The notes under the pieces are model-generated. The model saw nothing but the letters and a program-made list of their open reading frames with translations. It was not told the origin of the DNA and searched no databases. The translations under genes were made by a program, and so were the position numbers. Positions 34,266 to 46,015 of a stretch of 64,000 nucleotides of DNA are shown piece by piece (position 1 is the stretch's first letter; every line of letters begins with the position of its first letter). The stretch is from Trematomus loennbergii. Lineage: Eukaryota > Chordata > Actinopteri > Perciformes > Nototheniidae. Where the stretch lies: positions 186,001 through 250,000 of the forward strand of contig JAAOOA010000166.1 in the NCBI GenBank assembly GCA_012861695.1, given 5' to 3'.

Positions 34266-36016
34266 TAGTTTTCAGAGCGGATTTCGTAAAGGGCGGTCCA
34301 CAATAGATGCGTTAGTAAGAGTGAGTAATGATGTGGAAAAAACACTGAAAATGAAAGAGATAAGGGCAATAGTGTACTTTGACATTGAAAAGACGTATGA
34401 CTCCAATTATTTTTAAATAGAAAATGGTATTCCCCAAGGGAGTGCAGTCAGTCCACTATTGTTTAACATCATGGTTAATGACATATTTACATGCTTAGAC
34501 ACATGCATCCAATCGGCTCTATACGCAGATGATGGGCTATTTCGATGAGGGGAAGAAATTGAAAATATAAGTAGAGCGATTAAAAAAGTGGAGAGGTGGT
34601 CATATAACTGGGGATTCAAAATGTCAGAAAGCAAGTCATGCTACATGATATTTACAAATAAACGCAAGATTGATGGCCAACAGCTAACACTATATGATCG
34701 TCCAATGACAAAGGTGAATGAGTTCAAATACATAGGACTGTGGTTTGATAGCAAATATACATGGAAAATGCATATTAAACAAGTGGAAACAAAATGCAAA
34801 AAGTATTACAAGTAAGGAGAGAACGAGGGCATATGGAGTGGAGACCATAAAGTTTGCCAAAGCAAGCCCATTTAGCAGTGTTCCTCCATGGCTTTCCCCA
34901 GAAGCTAATATAGATGTGAGTATCGTAGAAAGGAAAAAAAGAGTGGCAAATAAATGAAGTGGAAATTAAAACGAGTATGTATCTGAACGAAAAGTATTAC
35001 AATTACCTCAAAATGTACACAGATGGATGTAAGAAGCAAGAATGCGTGGAGATAGGCGTGTATATCCCAGAATTCAAAATATCAATCGCAAACGAGTATC
35101 AAATAACCAGTTTATACAGCAGAAATACTCGCAGCAATTATTGGGCTACAATGGGTTGAAGAGGTCAGACCTGATAGGGTGGGGATATGCACAGACTCAC
35201 TATCTGCTTTGGAAAGTATACAGTCGACAATAACAGTTAGAGAAGATTTAATCATTGAACTTAACCACTGCTTACTGAGACTTCAGAGGAGGGGAATAGA
35301 TGTGCAGTTATGCTGGGTGCCTGCACATGAGGGGGTTCAAGGGAATGAGCATGCTGATAAGTTAGCAAAAGAGTCGTTACAAAAGGAAATAGCAATACCA
35401 GTTTCACTTGGAAAAGGAGAAGGAAAAGCAATAATTAAGAAGAAGGGTATGGAAATATGACAGAAAAGGTGGGAGGAAGATCAGAAAGGGAGGAGATACC
35501 ACAAGTTACAAAAATCAGTCATAATAAAGATCTATACAGAAAGGAACAGACGGGAGGAGATCATCACCACTAGACTCAGATTGGACCATACAGGATTAAA
35601 CGGCACAATGTTTTTAAATGGAAAAAAGCGAAGTTGAAGAATGCAGGGGGTGTGGAGTGATAGAAAGTGTGGAACACATCATATTACACTGCAACATGTA
35701 CAAAACAAAGAGGAAAAACTAAGAGACAGGGTCAGAGAGGCAGGAAGGGAGTGGAGCCTGATGGGGATACTGGGAACAGAAGGTGAGGGGGTAAGAGCTA
35801 CCAGGAAGGCCATTCTTAAGTATTTGAGTGAAACAGGATTGATTGGAAGAATTTAAACAACGTAAATACAGTGGTATAATTCCACAAGTGGTGATAGGAT
35901 GATATGGTGATACACACTCTTGTACAGTAGGTGGCGGTATGCACCTTAAAGTTGTTTGCGATCCGCCAAAAACCGAGAGAAGAAGAAGAGAAGAAGAAGA
36001 AGAAGAAGAAGAATAA
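34266..36016 (+). pseudogene. Nimb-type (I superfamily) LINE with RNase H, 5'-truncated
   Basis: RT motifs: FQSGFRKGRSTIDALV (34271), YFDIEKTYDS (34378), NGIPQGSAVSPLLFN (about 34425) and the catalytic YADD (34525-34536). RNase H domain: GICTDSLSALESIQS (35182) and WVPAHEGVQGNEHADKLAKE (35319), showing the catalytic Asp and the H-x-G-x-x-x-N-E-x-A-D signature. A C-terminal CCHC-like knuckle follows (CRGCGVIESVEHIILHC, about 35644). The 3' end is AGGTGGCGGTATGCACC...CCGCCAAAAACCGAG followed by (GAA)n. RNase H downstream of RT with a GAA tail fits Nimb. Several frameshifts. It inserted just upstream of zinc-finger exon 1. Confidence 0.85.
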
Positions 36017-36308
36017 CCTGTAATAACCTGCCATAATCGAGGTGGCGTCTCGTCGCTACGGTTCTATCTCTCTGTGTTCCTGAGAAAGTGTGTGTGAGCT
36101 CCAGCACTACTGATCCATCATCTGTGTGTTTGGATAAACCTCTGAATGGACTGTGTGCTCTTTTTTCTGGAGCGTTTACCTCGGACTATAGGAGCTAGCT
36201 TAGCATGCTAGCTGGAAACACGTTAGCAACAATTGTCAGATTGAGCGTTTGATTGAGAGAGAAACGGTGTGTTTAACGGAGTTTGCAGGAAAAGGTGATC
36301 TCGTAAAC

Positions 36309-36501
36309 ATGAGTAAAGTCCAAATGCTGCTGTCGTTGAAGAAGCAGCGACTCACTGCTGCTGCTGAAGATATATGTGCTCTGTTTGAAAAACGAGAGCA
36401 GAGTACGAGGAGGAGCTGTCTCTTTCCAAAGAGGAGATCAAGAGACTCCAGAAACTACTGGACGCTGTTTTTACAGCCTCAGCTTCAGATACACAGAGCA
36501 G
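36309..36501 (+). pseudogene. C2H2 zinc-finger gene exon 1 (teleost N-terminal leader)
   Basis: ATG at 36309 starts MSKVQMLLSLKKQRLTAAAE, the leader found at the front of a large teleost C2H2 zinc-finger family. The expected continuation (EYEEELSLSKEEIKRLQKLL) is in another frame between about 36395 and 36470. A second indel restores the first frame (QLQIHRA) before the donor AGCAG|GTATG at 36501/36502. The two shifts compensate, so the exon reads through 193 bp with about 25 changed residues. An upstream in-frame ATG at 36249 would add 20 residues; 36309 is preferred because it matches the family start. Joined in phase 1 to 47786 it reads HRADVQLLVVVKEE, as in intact relatives. Confidence 0.8.
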
Positions 36502-36599
36502 GTATGTTCCCTTTACCCTTAATCAACACTTTACACTCTTCAGTAGCACTTATTATCACATTAATAACACTTTTAGACCCTTTATCAGCTCTTGCTGCA

Positions 36600-37220
36600 G
36601 GTAGTAGATCCTGAAGTAAAAGTACAAACACCACACTGAAAATACTGCATTCGTATCTTATTTAAGTAAAAGTATGTAAGTATTATTAGACACATGTACT
36701 TTATTATAATAATTAAAATGTATTACAGAAGAGCAAACCTACCAAAATAAATATATTTATAAAAATACATACATTGAATAATATGCCATTTAATTTACTG
36801 ATTTAAATATTAACCCATACATGTAGGCACTAGTTGGTTAAATGTGACATACATTGATACTTTAGTTTTAATGTGCTTCTTTATTCACCTTTTTTTTTAA
36901 ATGTGTAAAAGCAAATAAAAACAAATACTTTGGATTAATTCAAATTGCCCGAGAATAATTCATAAAGAAATCAATGAATACATATTCAATAATAAATTAA
37001 ACCAAATGTTACTTGATAAAGAATAGGGGAACTAGTACAAAGGTCATTAAGTCATTAAAACATTAAAGGTAGGGTAGTTCAGTTTGAGAAACCGGCTCGA
37101 GATACACTTTTTGTTATATTCCATGGAATGCTCTTAACATCCCGATAGCAATAAATATCTTAAGTGCTTTGACAAAATATCCATTAAAAATGTAATCTGT
37201 GGAAGCCGACCGTAGTACTG
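36600..37220. other. Intron sequence with a fragment of the AGTACTT-type repeat
   Basis: 36603-36705 contains GTAAAAGTACAAACACCACACTG and TTTAAGTAAAAGTATGTAAGT, a relative of the dispersed repeat at the window start. The remainder is AT-rich with nothing recognised. Confidence 0.5.
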
Positions 37221-37436
37221 TAAAAAGCACGACCAATCATTTTGGATGGCCTACCTCTCATTCGTAGATTTTTTTTATTTAAATTGGTTCTACTTTGTAG
37301 ATGTATACTGAAGACATCAAAACTATAAAAGAACACATATGGAATTATCTAGTAAACAAAAAAGTGTTAAAAAATCCAGAATATGATTTATATTTTGCTG
37401 GCTACTGCAGAATGCTGTGGTAGTCATGCTGGTTAA

Positions 37437-38591
37437 CCTGTTACGCACCGCCCCCCCGGTACCGGGCGGATAAACGCGTCATTTGCAGGAAACAACGTCT
37501 AAGGAATCTTAATATTTAATAAACTATGAATGTTTTATATCCATGTAACGGGAAGAAACTCAGCTAACTGATCTTTTTTATTTTTTTTCCAAAAAACCCC
37601 ACAATGCTAACACTCAGCCTCTGAATTAGCCACGAGCGAAAAAATGTAACCTATCACTGCACCTAAACTCACTCATAACTCCTTATTACTTATCCTAGAT
37701 GCACAGCCAACCCCTCGATTAGCATCTCCTGGAGACACAGAATCTGTGTAAAAAACCTCAACACTCAGTGATAAACATTTGCGACGCTTTAAATGAAACG
37801 TACATCAAAACATGTGGCGCTAGGTAGCTACAAACGCTAACATGGCTTACCTTGGTCAAAACTGGTCTTCAATGGCATTAAAACGATAAAAAAACGATGC
37901 TGCAGTTAATCCATAGGTTAATCCAATGTGTCTGTGTCCTTTGAAATGATTTCTGATAATCCATAAGCAATAAAACAGCTTTTTCATTTCCAAATGTCAG
38001 AGCGAGAGATCGCTTCACTCTGGTGCAAACCTGCATGCGGAAAGCCCCACCGTTTGTTTCACAACGAGTGTGTGTGGGGGCCTCCCCCTTCGATTCTATT
38101 GGCTCTAACGGTCAGAAGAGGTGTCATCCATCAAAATCGACCAAGGGGGGCCAGAGATATGAAAAAAAAACTATTTTCACCCAAATCACCTCAGAGGTGG
38201 AGTGGTTTTGGCTAAACCTCTCTAAAAAGGTCAAATGTCACTTGTTTTGCATCAATCTTGATACAGGGTACTTATTATATGTTGTACTTTGGATTCCTAA
38301 AGCTTTTAGTCTACTAACCCATCATCCAAGAGTAGTTTTCACTATAAGTAAAAAAGAATTTTTGGACGGACACTATAATTTACAGTTTTTTACTATGTAA
38401 AATCTGAATTTTCTTTAAAATAAAAAACATCTATATTGATTCTGACTTTTCTACATCCAACTCACAGGTTTATCATTACTTTGAGAAAAAAGATTAATTT
38501 TAACCCTTTTAGAAGGGAAGATATGGTCATTTGTTCTGGGAATGGCATTTTCGAGCCTGAGACCTGAAAAACAGGCTCAGAGCTTAACAGG
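37437..38591. mobile_element. TTAA-targeting (piggyBac-like) non-autonomous element
   Basis: Left CCTGTTACGC and right GAGCTTAACAGG are inverted with one mismatch in the first ten bases. TTAA flanks both sides (37433-37436 and 38592-38595). The Tc1 sequence is continuous across the insertion (CATGCTGG-TTAA-GGGTGCCTTG). CC...GG ends and TTAA target duplication fit piggyBac-like elements. No transposase is seen in its 1155 bp. Confidence 0.75.
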
Positions 38592-40098
38592 TTAAGGGTG
38601 CCTTGAATTCTGAATAAATCACCAACAGTGACACCAGCAAAGCCCCCCCCCCACCTCACCTCCTCCACCATGCTTCACAGTGGGAACCACTCATGCAGAA
38701 ACCATCCGCTCACCTTCTCTGCGTCTCACAAAGACACGGAGGTTGGAACCACAAATCTCTAATTTGGACCGATCAGACCAAAGTACAGATTTCCACTGGT
38801 CTAATATCCAATCCTTGTGTTTCTTGGCCCAAACAATTCTCTTCTTCTTGTTGTTCATCCTCAGTAGTGGATCTTTGCAGCAATTGGACCATGAAGGCCT
38901 AATTCACGCTTTCTCCTCTGAACAGTGCATGTTAAAGGTCCCATGTCATGCTTTCTCTTATTACCCGTCCCCTTGTGTGTTATGTAGCTTTTTGCAAACG
39001 GTCTGCAGAGTCACAAACCCTCAAAGTACACAGCGAGTAAAACTCTAACACAGAAAAGACGTGTCTATTGTTATATCACTCGCAGGCTCCGCCCTCTACT
39101 GAACTCGATGGGTACTACCTTATCATGCAAGCATTCACCTACTGAGATTTCTATAGACGTAGCCGGCCCCGGGGCGGGCCTACCTGAATGCGTGCGCATC
39201 TCACTTCCGTATAAAAGAAGGCCCCGCCTCCTGACCATCATCCTTTACTCTTCAGCGAGCGGAGGTGATAGCCTAGCACTGAGTCCGAGACGTATTATTT
39301 GAAAGAAAGGAAGAAAGAAAACGAGTATTTTTTTAAATCGTGCCCTGGCTTAAATAGCGGGCGTCGATCCCCACCACCTCTGCTTCGCGTGTTTGGGGGA
39401 CCAGGATATGGCCGAGGCGGTGCAATTCACGTTCGCCATTCCTTCCGGGTCTGGCGTCCATGGAAGTCCACCGCCCAGGGCTGTACTCTCCTTGGATGAT
39501 GATCATGGTGGCGGGTGTGTGGGCTACTCGCTCATTGCTAGAGATGCCCCCGCCTCACAAGGTCAGAGCGATTATCGGGCCGAAAGGCCGAATAAGTAGC
39601 TTGGTCCACGGGCCTTGCCCCAGTCCCGGTTCCCTTGGGGACCGCTGCTCGGTGGCTTCACATGATATAGGGTCGACCCTACTTCATCACAGGCTGCCGC
39701 CGCTGCCTGCCGTGTGATGTCCCTGGGATATCACGCCGCATGGCACTTTCCAAAGAGGACCGCGTTGATCTCCTGGGAGCCCCCGTGTTTACGGAAGGGC
39801 TTTTTGGATCGATCTCCTTGCTCACGGGATAAGGAGTAATCGCAGCATGGCTGCTTCTTGCCCATCCCCAGAGGAAGAAACACTGTCCTACACTCCCCGC
39901 CCCTGCTGTAAACCCCAGTAAAGGGAGCCAGCAGGTGGGTGTGTGCACGTGAGTGGGATAAACCGAGTGCTGTCAAAGCACTGTGCAGGTTCAAGAGACG
40001 CTATTGCCGGCGTGCTGTTGTCAGAAAACACACCTTGCCTGGTATAATAGCTCCGATTAATGCATTTCGCCGTTGAATGGGAAATACAGCGTTAATAC

Positions 40099-40293
40099 TA
40101 GGGATGCCAGAAACTGACCATGATCAAATTCGAAAATCGGACAGCCCTGGCGAATATTAATCGATTATTCGCCGCCCCCATATACATAAATAATAATAAA
40201 AAATATATAAATAAAATCGAATTTTAAAACAAATTTTCGATTATGGAGACTGTAACGAATATTCGAAAAATCGAATAATCGCTGGCATCCCTA
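40099..40293. mobile_element. hAT MITE (195 bp) nested in the DIRS element
   Basis: Ends TAGGGATGCCAG and CTGGCATCCCTA are perfect 12-bp inverted repeats. GTTAATAC is duplicated on both sides (40091-40098 and 40294-40301). The interior is rich in TCGAATAATCGA-like words. Confidence 0.9.
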
Positions 40294-42602
40294 GTTAATA
40301 CTGGGCGCGCGGCCCTCGTAAGAGTGGCCGCGGTGCGTTCAGGGACCTCCGCAGGAGAACGGTGGTTTACATTTGTAAACTCTAGTTCTGGAGTGGTGTG
40401 TGTGTGTGGGAAAATGCATTCAGTAAAAACGATTGCATTTATCCCAGAGTCATCTCTCTCCACAATTCCACTTTTCCCCATAATGACCGTTTCAAAGAGA
40501 GGGCATTGTGACGGCGCGCGCGGTGCGTTCAAAGACCTCAGTAGAGAGAAGAGTCACCGCAGCGCGCTCTCCTCCACAGGCTTTCCTGCAGACGAGAGAG
40601 CGTAGCGCGACGGTGAGATGAAGGGAGAGGTGCCGGCACGGAGATCCCGTGCCCGCGGCGCCCTCCACCTCTTCGGCCCACCCGTGGAACCGGCGTGTCG
40701 GCACTCACAGGGACGGGCTGCCCCCCCCGGCAGGCTCCGCAGCAGCAGAGAGCGGTCGGGTGGGGTGCTCCGTCTTCACGGAGCTGTCTAGCGGGGGGAG
40801 AAAATCTCTCCGCCCGGGACGAGAGGGCGAATCCCGCCTCCTCCCTGTACAATGCACAGATCACTACGTTTTCCAAATAAAATGAGGTTGATCTGTATCC
40901 AAATCTAGGTGTCTTTTGTTTCCACAAATGCTACACTTACACACAATGTTAACCGTACAAATTCCCCATTCGCTGCCCCAGCTGTAGCTCCTGTAAAGGA
41001 GTGACTAGTGGGCATGCGCAGATGAGAGGGATGAACCGCAGGGAGTGCTATCTAAAGGAAAGCGCTATGCGGTTTACAGGGGCATTATGGCCAGCGTATT
41101 GCTGTCAGAGATCACACTACGCCTATAAAGACTCCGATTAATGCTGTTTACCGTAGTTGTGAAAACAGCATTATGGTGGAGCGCGCGCTCGCACAAGAGC
41201 GCGCGGCAGTGTTCAGGGACCTCAGTAAATAATCGGCCCTTTCTGTGTCAACCCTCTATGGGCAAATTTTCCCTTCACGTGGAGTTTTGCGGCGGAACGG
41301 GTCACCAGAGAGTATCACAACTTCATAGCTGCGGGCCCACAGCTGAGGGTTTGTCCATTAACACAATGTTATGGGGAATGGAAACTGAGCTGTGTACTAA
41401 CAAAGTGGATGGACAGGACGCTGAAACGGGGCTATTTACTCCGGTTTTGCAGCATCCCACCTCCATTCAAAGGCATGCGAGAGGTAAATCTGTCATCCCA
41501 GGAGGAGATGAGTTTCCTCTCAGATTCAGGCTCTGGTGCAAAAACAGGCTGTGTCTGTTTTTGCACCCTCAGCACAGAGAGTAGGGTCTTTATTCCATGT
41601 ACTTCCTGGTTTCTAGAAGACAGGGGAATTCAGATCTATTCTACATCTCCACAGCCTGAATCGCTACATTGCCTGCAGAAAATTCCGCATGTTAACTATA
41701 AAACAGTTAATGGGGCTAGTGCAAACCGGGCGATTGGTTGACCACCATCGACCTGTAAGACGCATACTTTCATGTGGAAATTGCTCCGGAGCACAGAAAA
41801 GTATCTGCGTTTTGCCTTCCAGGGGATAGCCTACGAGTACAACAGATTACCGTTCGTCTACTCCCTACGCACGTTCAGAATGTGTGGCCACTGCGCTTCA
41901 ACCGCTGCGCGCCCACGGCATGAGTTTTCTTTTACCTAGACGACCTCATAGTCATGGCCGAGTCCAGGGAACAGGCAATGCTTTGCACAGCACAATTGAT
42001 CACACACCTAACCAAATTAGGCTTTGCGATCAATTGAAAAAAAGAGCACCCCCATACCTCACCAACAGGCGTTGTATTTGGGAGTGGTGCTCGATGCAGG
42101 CGCGCTACGCGCCACCCTGTCAGAGAGCAGAAGTGCGTCCCTTCTCCGGGCGGTTCACAGGCTGTGACAGGGGGCGACAGTGACAGCTTTAACTTTCATG
42201 CAGACTTTGGGTCTCATGGCGGCTGCTCACGTTGTGGTCCCGCTGGGGTTACTGCATATGCGCCGCCTGCAGAGGTGGTTCTCCAGCCTGCGTTTGGATC
42301 CCAAGAGGCACAAACGGCGGCTGGTGACCATCCCCCCCTCAGTGGAGGGCAACCTCCGGTTCTGGGGTCTCCACTGGGACGGGTAACCTCCTACATCACA
42401 GTGTTCACGGACGCATCCAGAACAGGATGGGGAGGGACCTGCCTGAAGAGGGCTATAGGTGGGCGCTGGTCTCTAACAGAGACACGACACAGCAACCTCC
42501 TAGAGCTACGGGCGTAGTGTTAGTCCTTCAGCATTTCAGCCCCTAATTCAAGGGAGACATGTAATGGTCAGGAGCGACAACAACACCACCGTGGCTTATA
42601 TC

Positions 42603-42954
42603 CAGGGGTGCACATAACTGGTACGCATGTGCGGCAACAATCTGAAATGCGTACCGTCACTTGTGTCACAAAGCACATTTGCGTACCGACGTACTTGTGA
42701 AGCTTTTCCAGAAGGTGCACAGACAGGGCTGCTGTTAACGTCGGTCTGTACAGCAGCACTGCGCTAAAACCGCTGATCACAACGTTCACACGCTCTGTGG
42801 TCATGAAGCTCTGTACTCCACTACCCCCCCCCGTTGACATTCGCGATACAGAGGGCTTCATGGGAACTTTGAGGGGAGCCATAAGTTGGAGTACCAAACA
42901 CTGACTCCAGGTACTCATCTGAGTACCTCACTGAGAAAGTTGTGTGCACCCCTG
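42603..42954. mobile_element. hAT MITE (352 bp) nested in the DIRS RNase H region
   Basis: Ends CAGGGGTGCACA and TGTGCACCCCTG are perfect inverted repeats. CTTATATC is duplicated (42595-42602 and 42955-42962). Removing the MITE plus one duplication rejoins the DIRS reading frame (VAYINRQGGVRT), a direct confirmation of the boundaries. Confidence 0.92.
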
Positions 42955-44691
42955 CTTATATCAACAGGCGGGGCGGAGTCCGCACCGCCGCCTTGTTGGC
43001 CACAGAGGAGAGGCTGTGGTTATGGGCTTCAGAGGTGGTGTTATCTCTGAGAGCCCTCCATATCCCGGGACTGGAGAACAGGGGGGCCGACCTGATGTCG
43101 AGGGGCGGCCCCTGCCAGGCGAATGGACGCTTCACCGGGAGGTGGTGAAGCAGATCTGGGCCCAGTTCAGGAGAGCGGAAGTGGATCTGTTCGCCAGCCG
43201 GCGCAACAACCACTGTGCCCTGTGGTTCTCCATGGCCCTGAGCGGCGACCCGCCCTTGGGGGTGGACCGTTTGCACACAAGCCATGGCCAAGGAAGCTGC
43301 TATACGCCTTTCCACCGCTGCGTCTCATTCTCCCTCGCCTGGGGAGAGTGAGGCGAGAACGTCTGGTAGTCATCCTAGTAGCAACAGATCGCGTTGGGGC
43401 TCTGTGGTACTCAGAGATGACACAGATCAAGGTGGGCCAGCCCTGGGCAGTACCCCAGTTCTGGGGGGCGATGTCTCAGGAGGCAGGTGCAATCGGGGCG
43501 TTACCCACTCTGGGCCGTCCTCTTCAGGCTTGGCTCCTGAGAGGGACAGGCTGAGACAGGGTGGATTGTCTGACAGCGTTATTCAGTCTATCCAAGCAGC
43601 TAGAGCAGGATCCACCACAGCCTGTTACAGGCCGAAGTGGCTGGGATTCCAGCGATGGTGTGAGGAGCGGAGAATAGAGCCCCTATCTTGTGAGTTGGGT
43701 TCTATTTGATCCTTCTTACAGTTACCGGTGGACAGAGGGCTTGCTCATTCCACAGTGAAAGTGTATGCAGCAGCCATCTCGTCCTGCCATGAGGGATTTG
43801 ACGGCAGGTCAGCCTTTTTCTCATCCACTGATGTTGCGGTTTTTACAGGGGGTCAGGAGGCTGCGCCCAGTAGTGCGCGCCTCTGCCCCGCAGTGGGACC
43901 TGCCGCTGGTGCTCAAGGCTCTGGTCACAGAACCGTTTGAGCCTCTGGAGCTCTCCTCCCTGATAGCATTGTCGTGGAGGACAGCATTGCTACTTGCCTT
44001 AACGTCAGCCAAAAGAGTGTCCGATTAACCGCTCTGTCGGTGCACCCGAGCTGATTCAGGGTGACCGAAGCGGGCGACACTCAGACCGAACCCCTCCTTG
44101 TGCCCAAGAGCCTAAGGAGTGCGTTCAGGTCGAGGGCTATTCAGTTGAGGGTTTTTAATCTTCCACCCCATGGTGGGGCCAGGGAAGCTAAATTACACCT
44201 CCTCTGCCCGGTGCGCGCGTTAGCATGTTTATGTAGAGCTCACAGCTACCCTGAGACGCACTGAACAGCTGTTTGTGTGCTTCGGGGGCGGGAGACTGGA
44301 AAAGCTCTGTCCAAGAAACGCCTGGCAGGCTGGTTTTGTGGAGGCATTGCACACGCCGGCGAGCAGGGCAGAGAGCCTGTCCCACGGGGGTCCGTGCGCA
44401 CTCCACACGAGCTGTGGCTGCATCAACAGCTTTATTCAACGGGGTGAGTGTGGAGGATATATGCACGGCGGCGTCTTGGTCAACGCCAGGTCCCTTCATA
44501 AAGTTTTATCTCTTGGATTTGTCTGGCTCTTTCTCAGCGTCTGTGCTTGCTGGGGCGACACAGGACTGGTGAGGAGGGGGGGGTCAGTGGGCATCTGACC
44601 CCCTCCCCGGGCGTAAATGCGCTTACATTTCTCCGGACCCCTGGAGGGTCGCGGGGTGATGTAATGTGTAGGGCTTTTCTATAGACATAGC

Positions 44692-44797
44692 CGGGCCGGC
44701 TATGTCTATAGAAATCTCAGTAGGTGAATGCTTGCATGATAAGGTAGTACCCATAGAGTCCAATAGAGGGCTCAGCCTGTGTTAATATAACAAGGGT
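44692..44797 (-). repeat. DIRS right terminal inverted repeat
   Basis: Reverse complement of 39068-39170 with about one change in ten bases (shared TGGGTACTACCTTATCATGC and TTCACCTACTGAGATTTC). It abuts the palindromic internal complementary region. Confidence 0.85.
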
Positions 44798-44814
44798 TAC
44801 AATACGTAACCAGG

Positions 44815-45351
44815 TGTTACGACCCGCCCTCTACTCGGTGGTAGTGGCTCGTGGGGAGACCCGCAACATAAAATAATACACCAAAAACCAGTACTTGATA
44901 TCGATCATTTATTGAAGTACAGCCGTTTACTCACACAAGCAATCCGGCAAATGAAAAGAGGCCCGGAGGACTGGCCAAAAGAACAAAACAGAAGGAGGAA
45001 CCCGAGCCAGCCACACCACGGGCCCTAGGCCCCCGAGTTTCCCTCCCCTAACCAGAAATCAAATAAATACCCTATGGGAATCAAAATAAAGCCGCGAAAA
45101 CTGGTCTACCAGGTCCTCCAGGCTAAACATAAAAACATCAGCAGATAAATGGTCTACAGCTCAAAAGTAGCAGAGAGATCATTAAAGGCGAGTGTCTCCC
45201 GGCGTTAGGATAGGCGAGACCTCCTTCTCCTCCAGTTTCTCCTTATAATACGGCTGAGTGGAATTAGGAACACCTGGGCAGAGGCGGAGCCATGGGCAGA
45301 CCAGGTGCAGCAGGGAGACAGAAAAGACAACAAGGAGGGGAGCACGTAACA
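44815..45351. mobile_element. Possible solo LTR (TGTTACGAC...CGTAACA)
   Basis: The 537-bp segment begins TGTTACG and ends CGTAACA, the TG...CA form of an LTR with a 7-bp inverted end. It contains AATAAA-type signals at 45062 and 45086. No target duplication could be identified (flanks CCAGG and TCTAT differ), so the call is provisional. Confidence 0.35.
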
Positions 45352-45538
45352 TCTATGCTGCCCCAGAACGCCTCGTTGGAGATTTTTCTTTTTCCATATT
45401 TTCCTTCTGGGGCATACTGTCGTAACGAAGTCCAAATGGACCAATCCGCGGAGCCCGCACACACACACACACTCAACCTTATCTTTTCTCAGCCGTGGTG
45501 TTGCGCGGAGCTCCGTACACAAACACACTCAGGCTGAG

Positions 45539-46015
45539 TGCGATGCGATTATGGCAAAAATCATAATCACGATTATTTGTGTCAATAATTGATATCACGA
45601 TTATTAAATACGATTATTCATTGACTTTTTGAAAAAATCCATTTATTGAACTTTAAAACAAATACAAATATATTTGAACAGTATCTTTTTAACTGTTGAT
45701 TACCCTGAACGTATAATTCAACTGAAAAACCAATACAAAAATAAATGATACATTTAAATAAATAATATCAAAACAATAAATCCCAATTAACAAGATCAAC
45801 AAATATTTTGGAGCGCACTTCCACAAGCTACTAAACATATAAAAATATGATAAATACAAATAAATGAGACCAAAATAAATTAGATCAAATATGTTGCAGT
45901 GCACTGTCACAACCTAGCAAAGCAAAATAATTGTTTTTTTCGATTATGTTGTTTTCGTAATTGTGGCAGGCCAAAATCGTAATTGCGATTAAAATACGAT
46001 TAATTGCACAGCCCT
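45539..46015. mobile_element. hAT MITE with AGGCTGAG target duplication
   Basis: The right end, read inverted, starts AGGGCTGTGCAATTAATCG, a standard teleost hAT MITE terminus. AGGCTGAG occurs at 45531-45538 and 46016-46023. The left end is shortened (it starts at TGCGATGCGATTATGG). The interior is AT-rich with GATTA/TAATCG words. Confidence 0.75.

Larger units (their letters stand above)
39068..44797 (+). pseudogene. DIRS-type retrotransposon (RT, RNase H, tyrosine recombinase), decayed
   Basis: Terminal sequences 39068-39170 and 44693-44797 are inverted copies. A near-perfect palindrome at 44673-44717 (CTATAGACATAGCC / GGCTATGTCTATAG) matches the internal complementary region typical of DIRS. 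Gag-like start near 39403 (MAEAVQFTFAIPSGSG). RT from about 41730: WLTTID, FQGIAYEYNRLPF, FYLDDLIVMAESREQA. RNase H: VFTDASRTGWGGTCLKRA (about 42400). Then FASRRNNHCALWFSMALSGD and a tyrosine recombinase: TSAKRVSDLTALS (about 44005, box-I Arg), RAHSTRAVAASTALF (about 44395) and KFYLLDL (Tyr, about 44500). Many frameshifts and two nested MITEs. DIRS elements integrate through their recombinase and lack target duplications, as here. Confidence 0.85.

Noticed and set aside
35816..36034. Minus-strand frame with a Phe run
   Set aside because: Antisense of the (GAA)n tail of the Nimb LINE.
40538..40927. Long GC-rich open frames on both strands
   Set aside because: They lie in the decayed 5' part of the DIRS element, have no recognisable domain, and follow from high GC content.
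44815..45351. A full LTR retrotransposon
   Set aside because: Only one LTR-like segment is seen, with no internal region, primer-binding site or matching target duplication; kept only as a possible solo LTR.
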